From positions 1 to 18,727 of the forward strand of contig CANNNB010000017.1 of the NCBI GenBank assembly GCA_947505995.1: a stretch of DNA of 18,727 nucleotides. Reading direction: 5' to 3'. Below, in pieces: positions 1-10,759 of the stretch; the stretch's first letter is position 1, and every line of letters starts with the position of its first letter. The notes below the pieces were generated by a model. That model did no database searches. It was not told where the DNA came from and saw only the letters and a list, made by a program, of their open reading frames with translations. The DNA is from Comamonadaceae bacterium. GTDB taxonomy: Bacteria; Pseudomonadota; Gammaproteobacteria; Burkholderiales; Burkholderiaceae. Made by a program: the position numbers and the translations under genes.

Positions 1-285
1 GGTCATCACGTCATGTTGCACGGATGCACCATTGGCGATGAATCGCTCATTGGCATTGGTGCGGTGGTTTTGAACGATGCCAAAATTGGTAGAAACTGTT
101 TGGTGGGCGCAGGTTCTTTAGTGACCGAGGGCAAAGAGTTTCCCGATGGCTCCATGATCATGGGTTCTCCTGCCAAGGTGGTTCGCGAACTAACGCCTGA
201 CCAAATTGAGGGCTTGCGCATGCCGGCCAAACATTACATCGAGAATGCGCTCCTTTTCCAATCGAGTTTGAAAAAAATTGTCTGA
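1..285 (+). CDS. Gamma-carbonic anhydrase-like left-handed beta-helix protein (3' part)
   Basis: The gene enters from the left edge in frame 1, so the N-terminus is missing. The visible 94 residues begin GHHVMLHGCTIGD, a hallmark of gamma-carbonic anhydrase/YrdA-PaaY proteins in which a zinc-ligand histidine lies in the hexapeptide-repeat beta helix. Further hexapeptide turns follow (IGIGAVVLNDAKIG, CLVGAGSLVTEG), then GSPAKVVRELT and a C-terminal helix. Family members are trimers with metal sites between subunits; many have no proven carbonic anhydrase activity, so the reaction is uncertain. The stop codon (283-285) lies inside the start of the downstream Hsp33 gene, an 8-base overlap that suggests co-transcription and translational coupling. 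The family assignment is solid; the exact function is not. Confidence 0.9.
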   Translation, partial: GHHVMLHGCTIGDESLIGIGAVVLNDAKIGRNCLVGAGSLVTEGKEFPDGSMIMGSPAKVVRELTPDQIEGLRMPAKHYIENALLFQSSLKKIV

Positions 286-1267
286 ACTTCATAAATTTTT
301 ATTCGAAGGCTTACCCGTTCGCGGTGCTATTGTTCGTTTAACCGATTCATGGTGGGAGGTGCTGCAAAGGCGCTCTGCCAACACAGAAACGGGCGCTTAC
401 CCAGAACCTGTCTCAGAGTTGTTAGGCCAAATGTCGGCCGCTGCAGTTTTAATGCAAGCCAATATCAAATTCAATGGCGCATTGGTGTTGCAAGTGTTTG
501 GCGATGGCCCCGTCAAGTTGTCTGTGGTAGAAGTGCAGCCCGATTTTGGATTCCGAGCCACAGCCACTGTCCAAGGCAAGGTGTTGCCTCAGGCTTCATT
601 GAGTCAGATGGTCAATGTCAACAACGAGGGGCGTTGCGCCATTACCCTCGATCCATTAGAGCGTTTGCCGGGTCAGCAGCCTTATCAGGGCGTGGTGCCT
701 TTGTTTGGCGACCAAAAAGAAAAATTAGAAAAGTTAAGCGAAGTGCTGGAGCATTACATGTTGCAGTCTGAGCAACTCGATACCACTTTGGTTTTGGCTG
801 CTAACTCTCAAGTGGCAGCAGGTTTGCTGATCCAAAGATTGCCTTTGGAAGGCGCTGGCAATTTGGCGGGTCGATACGATTCAGTAGAGCGTGAATCGGC
901 ATTGGGCAAGGATGAAGACTACAACCGCATTTCCATTTTGTCTAAGAGTTTGAAGCCCGAAGAATTGCTAGGTTTGGATGTGGAAACTGTATTGCACCGA
1001 TTGTTCTGGGAAGAGCCGTTGCTTCGATTTGAGCCTTTGGTTGGCGATACAGGTCCTCGTTTTCAGTGCAGCTGCAGTCGCCAAAGAGTGGGTCGCATGA
1101 TTCAAAGTTTAGGGGTTGCTGAAGCCGAAAGTATTTTGTCGGAGCGCGAAAACATTGAAGTGGGTTGTGAGTTCTGTGGGGCCCAGTATCAATTTGATCC
1201 GGTAGACGCTGCCAGCCTCTTTACGCAACCTGAAGCGTCACCCCCTACGGGACCTTCGGTTCACTAG
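278..1267 (+). CDS. hslO: Hsp33 redox-regulated holdase chaperone
   Basis: A 329-residue Hsp33 homologue. This family is a cytoplasmic chaperone that becomes active when oxidised and unfolded, protecting proteins from aggregation during oxidative or bleach stress. The start is a TTG at 278, giving the family-typical N-terminus MSELHKFLFEGLPVRG; no good Shine-Dalgarno is visible, and the codon overlaps the upstream stop by 8 bases, so coupled reinitiation is likely. The C-terminal redox switch is complete: C264 and C266 in a CxC motif, then C297 and C300 in a CxxC motif, together the zinc site released on oxidation. A short Pro/Ser-rich tail ends the protein. The stop is only 6 bp from the convergent NR kinase gene, and I see no clear terminator between them. 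Confidence 0.95.
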   Translation: MSELHKFLFEGLPVRGAIVRLTDSWWEVLQRRSANTETGAYPEPVSELLGQMSAAAVLMQANIKFNGALVLQVFGDGPVKLSVVEVQPDFGFRATATVQGKVLPQASLSQMVNVNNEGRCAITLDPLERLPGQQPYQGVVPLFGDQKEKLEKLSEVLEHYMLQSEQLDTTLVLAANSQVAAGLLIQRLPLEGAGNLAGRYDSVERESALGKDEDYNRISILSKSLKPEELLGLDVETVLHRLFWEEPLLRFEPLVGDTGPRFQCSCSRQRVGRMIQSLGVAEAESILSERENIEVGCEFCGAQYQFDPVDAASLFTQPEASPPTGPSVH

Positions 1268-1273
1268 CTGGCT

Positions 1274-1975
1274 TTATTTGAGCAGGTCAGTAAAGAGCCT
1301 GTGCTCACAGTCTGCGTCGCTGCACAAATCGCAGCGCCAGGCAGTTTTGCCTTGATTCAAACCGTATTGACTCTCTTCGCGTTGAGTTTGTGTAGGTTGC
1401 AAATTGGGGCCAGCAAATTTCATATGAAGTGACGCGGCCAACATCGCAAGACCCTCACTGATGGCCCACAAAGCGGCATTGAGCCTGACCTTGCCTTGAC
1501 CATAAATGACTTTGAAAGGCAGTTGCCGTTTTGACATGGCTTGTCGTATCAAATTGTCTACAGGCTCACGCACATGCTCTCCATCTCGCTGTAAGCCATC
1601 TGGCACCCACGCCACATCAAGTCCCATGACCAGCGTTAAATCAAATTGCGCTTGTAGCTCTAGGGCCTGCTCGTACAAAGACAGGTCTTTAAAAACATAG
1701 TCGCTGTAAACAGCGGTCATCAAAGGCGTGGTGTCGGCAATGACCCAACCCTCTTGGATTGAAAAAATTCTCTCAGCTTGTTGCTGCGCAATGAGGCGTT
1801 GTTCATGGTTCGCCGGCGTTCTGCCATGCATTTGGCACCACTCGCGCAGTACCTCTGGAACATAAGTCGCGATCTGGCCTTGAGCCAAAAAAGCATCTGT
1901 GATGTGCTGACTCAAGCTGGTTTTACCAGTACTTTCTGCACCCAGCAGCGCAACTCGAATGACCTTATTGCGCAT
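1274..1975 (-). CDS. NadR-type nicotinamide riboside kinase-like P-loop ATPase
   Basis: A 233-residue protein resembling the C-terminal ribosylnicotinamide kinase domain of NadR, which phosphorylates nicotinamide riboside to NMN. The NadR HTH and NMN adenylyltransferase domains are absent. Visible features are the Walker A loop GAESTGKT (12-19), ADTTPLMTAVYSDY (80-93) and DVAWVPDGLQRDGEHVRE (120-137), which corresponds to the NadR region DxxWVxDGLR. The chosen ATG at 1975 overlaps the pnuC stop by 11 bp; an upstream in-frame TTG at 1999 would add eight residues but is less likely. The adjoining pnuC transporter gene strongly supports a role in NR salvage. Oddity: the C-terminus carries C215-x2-C218-x4-C223-x-H225, a possible metal knuckle not part of the kinase core. 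Other AAA_28/NadR-like ATPase roles cannot be excluded. Confidence 0.82.
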   Translation of the reverse strand: MRNKVIRVALLGAESTGKTSLSQHITDAFLAQGQIATYVPEVLREWCQMHGRTPANHEQRLIAQQQAERIFSIQEGWVIADTTPLMTAVYSDYVFKDLSLYEQALELQAQFDLTLVMGLDVAWVPDGLQRDGEHVREPVDNLIRQAMSKRQLPFKVIYGQGKVRLNAALWAISEGLAMLAASLHMKFAGPNLQPTQTQREESQYGLNQGKTAWRCDLCSDADCEHRLFTDLLK

Positions 1976-2567
1976 GGCGACGCCAAGTTTGAAGGCCAAT
2001 GTAACTTAGCACGACAAAAATACCATACAACACAGCCGTGAGCCACAAAGACTTTTCGGCCATCAGTCCAACGGTTAGAACATTGACAAGCATCCAGACC
2101 CACCAATTTTCAATTTTCTTGCGGCCCAATAAATACTGACCCAACAAACTCAATGCAGTGACCAAGCCATCCCATACGGCAACATCGCTGTCGGTATAGC
2201 GATGTAAGAAAAAAGAAAATGCGGGCCAAGCCAACAATGTACCGATGAAGGCAAAACGTCGCTCAGAAGCCTGTAAGGTGCTCACTGAAAGCTTAGCTAG
2301 TGCCACGGGCGCTGAACTTTCAGAAGCTTCTGTAAGCACAGAATGAGGGGTGTGCCCTTTCAACCATTGTTGCCAGCCCCAGGCCGCTGTCACTATGAAC
2401 ATGATTTGCAAGCAGGCTTCACCATAAAGTTGGCTGTTCCAAAATACAGAGCCATACAGCAGAGCACTCAAAATGGCCAGGGGCCAACCCCAAGGAATTT
2501 CTTTGATATTGCAATAAACCATTGCCAACGACAGAACGAAGCCGGCCAACTCGACCGGATTGATCAT
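1965..2567 (-). CDS. pnuC: PnuC-family nicotinamide riboside transporter
   Basis: A 200-residue hydrophobic inner-membrane protein of the PnuC family, which moves nicotinamide riboside by facilitated diffusion; the substrate is trapped inside by phosphorylation. Family segments seen are WGWPLAILSALLYG near residue 26, GEACLQIMFIVTAAWGWQQW, and the later GQYLLGRKKIENWWVW and LTAVLYGIF stretches. About six or seven membrane helices are expected. A hydrophilic stretch of roughly 35 residues, about positions 70-105, separates the N- and C-terminal halves. The ATG overlaps the ftsB stop in an ATGA arrangement (2564-2567), and the 3' end overlaps the NR kinase gene, so the three genes look translationally coupled. 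Transporter and kinase together form an NAD-precursor uptake pair. Confidence 0.92.
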   Translation of the reverse strand: MINPVELAGFVLSLAMVYCNIKEIPWGWPLAILSALLYGSVFWNSQLYGEACLQIMFIVTAAWGWQQWLKGHTPHSVLTEASESSAPVALAKLSVSTLQASERRFAFIGTLLAWPAFSFFLHRYTDSDVAVWDGLVTALSLLGQYLLGRKKIENWWVWMLVNVLTVGLMAEKSLWLTAVLYGIFVVLSYIGLQTWRRHAQ

Positions 2568-2845
2568 TTTTCGATCTGCACGAAAATCTCGTTGGCCTTG
2601 ACCATGCCCAGCTCATGCCGAGCACGCTCTTCCACAGTGTTCAAACCTTCTTTGAGGTCGTTCACTTCGGAGTTGAGTTGGCCATTGATTCGCTTGGCTT
2701 TGGCGTTCAATTCGTTCTGCTCTTGAATTTTGTGCTCAAGTTCAATGACCGAGGGAACACTGCCTTTGCCCAGCCAAATCTGACCCTGCAAGATCAAAAG
2801 AAGGGCGATCAAAGCGGCTGGCAGTAGTCTGTTTTCCATGAGCAT
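2564..2845 (-). CDS. ftsB: Cell division protein FtsB
   Basis: A 93-residue bitopic membrane protein of the FtsB/DivIC family. FtsB joins FtsL and FtsQ in the divisome and helps activate septal peptidoglycan synthesis by FtsWI. The sequence has a short cytoplasmic N-terminus, one membrane helix (about residues 8-25, rich in Leu/Ile/Ala), then a periplasmic coiled coil (about 33-72), and the family ERARHELGMVKANEIFV segment near the end. The start may be the ATG at 2845 or the second ATG two codons later (2839); either leaves the membrane segment intact. It lies 22 bp downstream of eno, the usual proteobacterial order, and its stop overlaps the pnuC start by 4 bp. Confidence 0.95.
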   Translation of the reverse strand: MLMENRLLPAALIALLLILQGQIWLGKGSVPSVIELEHKIQEQNELNAKAKRINGQLNSEVNDLKEGLNTVEERARHELGMVKANEIFVQIEK

Positions 2846-2867
2846 CGAATTAGGCTATCCAGAAATA

Positions 2868-5020
<2,153 letters not shown>

Positions 5021-5056
5021 GGTATTCCTTGTCTTGTCCCTGTGTCCGCTTCTGAT

Positions 5057-8032
<2,976 letters not shown>

Positions 8033-8077
8033 GCCGAACTTAGCACTTACCCCCGCCTCAATTTGGATCTCACGACG

Positions 8078-8527
8078 ATGAATGTTGACTTGAAAATTTT
8101 GGATGCACGCATGACAGATCAATTGCCTGCATACGCCACACCTGGCAGTGCGGGCCTCGATTTGCGGGCCTGTTTGGACGCTCCTATGACCCTCCAACCC
8201 AACGCATGGCAACTGATTTCCACAGGGCTGTCTGTGTACATCAAGGACCCGGGTTATGCCGCCATGCTTTTGCCGCGCTCTGGCTTAGGTCACAAACATG
8301 GCATTGTCTTGGGTAATTTGGTGGGCTTGATTGACAGCGATTACCAGGGGCCACTCATGGTCAGTTGCTGGAATCGAAGTCAAGAGGCCTTCACGATTCA
8401 GCCCATGGAACGAATTGCACAAATGGTCATCGTGCCTGTGGTGCAGGCCAAGTTCAATGTGGTCACAGAGTTTGGTGCCCCCAGTGAACGTGGTGAAGGC
8501 GGTTATGGATCAACTGGCAAGCGCTAA
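8078..8527 (+). CDS. dut: Deoxyuridine 5'-triphosphate nucleotidohydrolase (dUTPase)
   Basis: A 149-residue trimeric dUTPase that hydrolyses dUTP to dUMP and pyrophosphate, preventing uracil misincorporation and feeding dTMP synthesis. All five family motifs are visible: GSAGLDL (23-29), [10 protein letters not shown] (66-75), [11 protein letters not shown] with the catalytic Asp (83-93), ERIAQMV (111-117) and the Gly-rich arm [10 protein letters not shown] (138-147). The ATG at 8078 gives MNVDLKILD, as expected for the family; an upstream in-frame TTG at 8063 is less likely. Only a weak Shine-Dalgarno is seen, and the gene is probably translated from the coaBC transcript. It converges with the FKBP gene across a 60 bp gap (8528-8587) in which I see no clear terminator or other feature. 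Confidence 0.97.
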   Translation: MNVDLKILDARMTDQLPAYATPGSAGLDLRACLDAPMTLQPNAWQLISTGLSVYIKDPGYAAMLLPRSGLGHKHGIVLGNLVGLIDSDYQGPLMVSCWNRSQEAFTIQPMERIAQMVIVPVVQAKFNVVTEFGAPSERGEGGYGSTGKR

Positions 8528-8587
8528 TTAACAGGAGTTTTGTCCAATTTGCCGATCTGATAAAAACCGCTGGGCGTCCAAAGAAAT

Positions 8588-9121
8588 TCAGTGAAGCAAA
8601 CCGCCAGCCTTGCCTGGCGTATCGCCAATTTCAATTTTGAAAAAGCCAGTACCGCAGGTACCTGCCTCTTGCTCTTGCTGAGTGGCCAAACGCACGTGAT
8701 TGACCTTCAGGCTAATGCGCAAGGCAATGCCTGACAAAGGATGGTTGCCATCTAGCACCAAGTGATCGGGGTAAATTTCGGTGATGGTGTAAAGCACATT
8801 GCGCGGCGCATCGGGGTTGCAGCCTGCTGGCAATGCATTGCCTTCTATGGTGAGGCCTTCCTCAATGTCTTTGGGAAAGAGAGCCCGGGGTTCTAAGAAA
8901 AGCAAGTTTTCATCAAAATCCCCAAACGCATCTTCTGGTTCAAGGTGCAAATCGACTTTGGCACCCACAGCATGGCCCTGAAGCGCTTCCTCGATTTTAG
9001 GCAGCAAATCTTGACCACCCAAGTAGAAGGCAACCGGCTCATCGAGCTCGTCTAAAACTTCGCCCAAAGTATCTTTAAGCGTCCAGGTCAGTTCGACCAC
9101 ACATTGAGAAGTAATATCCAT
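8588..9121 (-). CDS. FKBP-type peptidyl-prolyl isomerase, SlyD/FkpB (SlpA)-like
   Basis: A 177-residue FKBP of the SlyD/SlpA class, with an insert-in-flap chaperone domain; these enzymes isomerise prolyl bonds and bind unfolded chains in the cytoplasm. Characteristic segments are an early beta strand plus LDELDEPVAFYLGG, LLPKIEEALQGHAVGAKVDLHLEPEDAFGD (40-68), the insert domain, and the return strand GNHPLSGIALRISLKVNHVRLAT (125-147). The C-terminus is short (CGTGFFKIEIG...) and lacks the metal-binding His/Cys-rich tail of E. coli SlyD; whether it is functionally closer to SlyD or to FkpB is unclear. The start is the ATG at 9121; an upstream in-frame extension reaches into the divergent roxA gene and is unlikely. 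It sits alone between dut and roxA, divergent from the latter. Confidence 0.9.
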   Translation of the reverse strand: MDITSQCVVELTWTLKDTLGEVLDELDEPVAFYLGGQDLLPKIEEALQGHAVGAKVDLHLEPEDAFGDFDENLLFLEPRALFPKDIEEGLTIEGNALPAGCNPDAPRNVLYTITEIYPDHLVLDGNHPLSGIALRISLKVNHVRLATQQEQEAGTCGTGFFKIEIGDTPGKAGGLLH

Positions 9122-9127
9122 CTGAGA

Positions 9128-9156
9128 ATTGTCGCAGTTTTGAAATCGTTTTTGAA
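9128..9156 (-). promoter_or_regulatory. Possible promoter for the FKBP gene, near-leaderless
   Basis: Reading the minus strand, TTCAAA (9156-9151) is separated by 17 bp from GACAAT (9133-9128), each matching 4 of 6 sigma-70 consensus bases. GACAAT ends six bases before the FKBP ATG, so a transcript from it would begin at or next to the start codon. The match is modest and the region is AT-rich, so this is only a candidate. It overlaps the short 44 bp gap that must also serve roxA. Confidence 0.3.
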
Positions 9157-9165
9157 TTGAATGTG

Positions 9166-10338
9166 ATGCAAAAAAACACACCCTTGATCTTATTGGCGGG
9201 ATTGACCCCTAGCCAATTCATGAAACGCCATTGGCAAAAAAAACCACTGCTCATTCGGCAAGCCATCCCGGGCATGAAGCCCTTGATCAATCGCGCGGCC
9301 TTATTGGACATGGTTGAAAGTGAGGAGGTTGAGTCGCGCCACATTGTGCGAAAAGGTGAGAAATGGGCCTTGAAAAAAGGCCCTATGAACCGAAAAAGTT
9401 TGCCTTCCCTGAAAACACCCGATTGGACGGTGCTAATTCAAGGTGTGGACCTGCACAACGATGCGGTTCATGAGCTCTTGCAGCAATTTCGATTTGTACC
9501 CGATGCGCGGCTTGATGACCTGATGATCAGTTATGCCACGGAGGGCGGCGGTGTAGGGCCACATTTCGACAGCTATGACGTGTTTCTTTTGCAAGCGCAT
9601 GGTCAACGCAAGTGGCGAATTGGGCGGCAGAAAAAGTTTGATTTGCAGGAGGGGGTACCACTCAAAATCTTGAAAGAATTTAAGCCTGAAGCTGAATTTG
9701 TGCTTAACCCCGGTGACATGCTGTATTTGCCACCTGGATACGCACACGATGGCATTGCGATAGGCGAGTGCATGACTTACTCGATTGGCTTCAAGGTCCC
9801 TCGAAGTAAGGAGTTGGCTAGTGAATTGCTCATGGGCTTGTCGGAAGAAATGGCCGAACATGCGGGTTCTGGTTTGGATCTGATGTACCAAGATCCCAGT
9901 CAAACTACGGCCATCAAGGACGCTTCGATTCCTGCGGCGCTGCAAAAATTTGCAACGCAATCAGTCGCCAAAGCACTCAAAGACTCCCAAATTTTGAATT
10001 GTTTGCTAGGTGAAACATTGACAGAGCCCAAACCCAATGTCTGGTTTGACCCCCCAAGTCACGATCAGTTGAGCTCGTTTGCATGGCCGTGTGCTGTTCG
10101 TTTAGACCGAAGAACCAAAATGTTGTTTGATGCCAAGCATCTGTTTATCAATGGAGAGAGTTTCCGGGCCACCGGAAAGGACGCCAAATTGCTTCAAAAG
10201 TTGGCAAATCAGAAGTTCTTATCTGCTAAAGAGGCTAAAGACCTGACCGAAGCGGCTGCTCAATTGATGCAGGCTTGGTGGGAAGAGGGGTGGTGGCATG
10301 TGGCCGAAACAGTGGCTGAAAAGGTTTCACGTGAATAA
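9166..10338 (+). CDS. roxA: RoxA/YcfD-type JmjC ribosomal protein hydroxylase
   Basis: A 390-residue cupin/JmjC Fe(II)- and 2-oxoglutarate-dependent oxygenase resembling E. coli YcfD (RoxA), which hydroxylates an arginine of ribosomal protein L16. The Fe-binding triad is readable: H133 and D135 in GPHFDSYDVFLLQ, and H194 in LPPGYAHDGIA. The N-terminal FMKRHWQKKPLLIRQA and the QAHGQRKWRIG strand are also typical. After the cupin core come the dimerisation and winged-helix-like C-terminal regions. Length is close to the E. coli protein (about 373). The start at ATG 9166 was chosen over GTG 9163 and TTG 9157; no strong ribosome site distinguishes them. L16 as substrate is known for the family, not shown here. 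A possible -10 for the downstream leader begins four bases after the stop. Confidence 0.93.
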   Translation: MQKNTPLILLAGLTPSQFMKRHWQKKPLLIRQAIPGMKPLINRAALLDMVESEEVESRHIVRKGEKWALKKGPMNRKSLPSLKTPDWTVLIQGVDLHNDAVHELLQQFRFVPDARLDDLMISYATEGGGVGPHFDSYDVFLLQAHGQRKWRIGRQKKFDLQEGVPLKILKEFKPEAEFVLNPGDMLYLPPGYAHDGIAIGECMTYSIGFKVPRSKELASELLMGLSEEMAEHAGSGLDLMYQDPSQTTAIKDASIPAALQKFATQSVAKALKDSQILNCLLGETLTEPKPNVWFDPPSHDQLSSFAWPCAVRLDRRTKMLFDAKHLFINGESFRATGKDAKLLQKLANQKFLSAKEAKDLTEAAAQLMQAWWEEGWWHVAETVAEKVSRE

Positions 10339-10341
10339 AGC

Positions 10342-10347
10342 TATAAT
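10342..10347 (+). promoter_or_regulatory. Candidate -10 box upstream of the lipoprotein leader
   Basis: A perfect TATAAT lies four bases beyond the roxA stop. No convincing -35 is present at 16-18 bp, the best nearby candidate being CTGAAA at 20 bp. If it is used, transcription would start near 10354 and give a leader of about 107 nt before the lipoprotein ATG. The next 23 bp before the ribosome site of that gene contain no room for a promoter downstream of the terminator-like hairpin. Confidence 0.4.
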
Positions 10348-10360
10348 TTGAGGCTGAATA

Positions 10361-10409
10361 GCAAGAGCTCGAGTGCTTGCTGTTCTGTCAAGAGGGTTGT
10401 ACTAACCCT
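10361..10409 (+). other. Two hairpins in the lipoprotein leader
   Basis: The first element (10361-10380) pairs GCAAG with CTTGC around a CTCGAG palindrome, with one mismatch and a wobble inside. The second (10393-10409) pairs AGGGTT with AACCCT perfectly around a 5-nt loop. Both lie between the candidate -10 box and the terminator-like hairpin. They could be part of a structured 5' leader, a small RNA, or simply chance stems; only conservation would tell. Confidence 0.4.
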
Positions 10410-10413
10410 AATG

Positions 10414-10437
10414 ACAATTTCCCGGAAATTGTTTTTT
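10414..10437 (+). terminator. Terminator-like hairpin inside the lipoprotein leader
   Basis: Perfect 9-bp arms ACAATTTCC (10414-10422) and GGAAATTGT (10424-10432) around a single C are followed by a run of six T. The effective loop would be larger because one base cannot close it. The stem is AT-rich and thus weak. It could end the roxA transcript, end a small RNA that starts near 10354, or act as an attenuator in front of the lipoprotein gene whose ATG is only 24 bp downstream. A ten-codon reading frame, ATG 10411 to TAA 10443 (MTISRKLFFH), runs through the hairpin but has no well-spaced ribosome site. Confidence 0.5.
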
Positions 10438-10460
10438 CACTAACTTTAAGGAAAATAATC

Positions 10461-10679
10461 ATGAACAAGTCCCTCGTTTTGGCTGCCATCATCGCTGCTG
10501 CTGCTTTGGCTGCCTGCGGTAAAAAAGAAGAAGCTGCTCCAGCACCCGCACCAGCTCCAGCTGCTGCACCAGCCGCTCCTGCTGCTGATGCTAAGCCAGC
10601 TGACGCTGCTGCTCCTGCAGCTGCTGCACCTGCCGCTCCTGCTGCACCAGCTGCTCCTGCAGAAGCTCCTAAGAAGTAA
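10461..10679 (+). CDS. Small Ala/Pro-rich lipoprotein
   Basis: A 72-residue predicted lipoprotein of unknown function. The start is the ATG at 10461 with a strong AAGGA (10448-10452) eight bases upstream. The N-terminus MNKSLVLAAIIAAAALAAC is a lipoprotein signal peptide with lipobox LAAC, so lipidation at C19 is expected. The mature 54 residues begin CGKKEE and then consist almost wholly of Ala and Pro with a few Asp, Glu and Lys, ending EAPKK. This suggests a flexible or extended tether rather than a folded domain. The DNA contains an imperfect 26-bp repeat at a 60-base offset (10559-10584 and 10619-10644, one mismatch), so length may vary between strains. A structured leader precedes it and a strong terminator follows. 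Short Ala-rich lipoproteins are common in Burkholderiales; I do not recognise a specific role. Confidence 0.88.
   Translation: MNKSLVLAAIIAAAALAACGKKEEAAPAPAPAPAAAPAAPAADAKPADAAAPAAAAPAAPAAPAAPAEAPKK
10559..10644 (+). repeat. Imperfect 26-bp direct repeat within the lipoprotein gene
   Basis: Copies at 10559-10584 and 10619-10644 share 25 of 26 bases and encode Ala/Pro-rich segments in the same frame (offset 60 bp, 20 codons). It probably reflects internal duplication in low-complexity coding sequence, and could be a site of slippage or recombination. Confidence 0.6.
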
Positions 10680-10695
10680 TTCTTGGCAGTCAAAG

Positions 10696-10723
10696 AAAAA
10701 CCCCGCTCTGCGGGGTTTTTTTT
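10696..10723. terminator. Bidirectional rho-independent terminator
   Basis: The arms CCCCGC (10701-10706) and GCGGGG (10710-10715) enclose a TCT loop and are followed by eight T on the plus strand. AAAAA precedes the left arm, so the stem extends to 11 bp and the minus strand also reads as a hairpin with a T run. It lies between the convergent lipoprotein and bamC genes and probably stops both transcripts. Confidence 0.93.
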
Positions 10724-10759
10724 CGCCCAGACTTTGTGGGTTTGAGGAGGGTCTGTTTG

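Noticed and set aside
8528..8587. Search for a terminator between convergent dut and the FKBP gene
   Set aside because: No hairpin with a T run could be found by eye in the 60 bp.
10411..10443. Ten-codon leader peptide MTISRKLFFH before the lipoprotein
   Set aside because: No well-spaced ribosome site and no run of regulatory codons. It overlaps the terminator-like hairpin, but that may be chance.
10388..10693. Long Ala/Gly-rich open frame on the minus strand opposite the lipoprotein
   Set aside because: It is the mirror of Ala/Pro-rich codons in the opposite frame and has no ribosome site or family motif.
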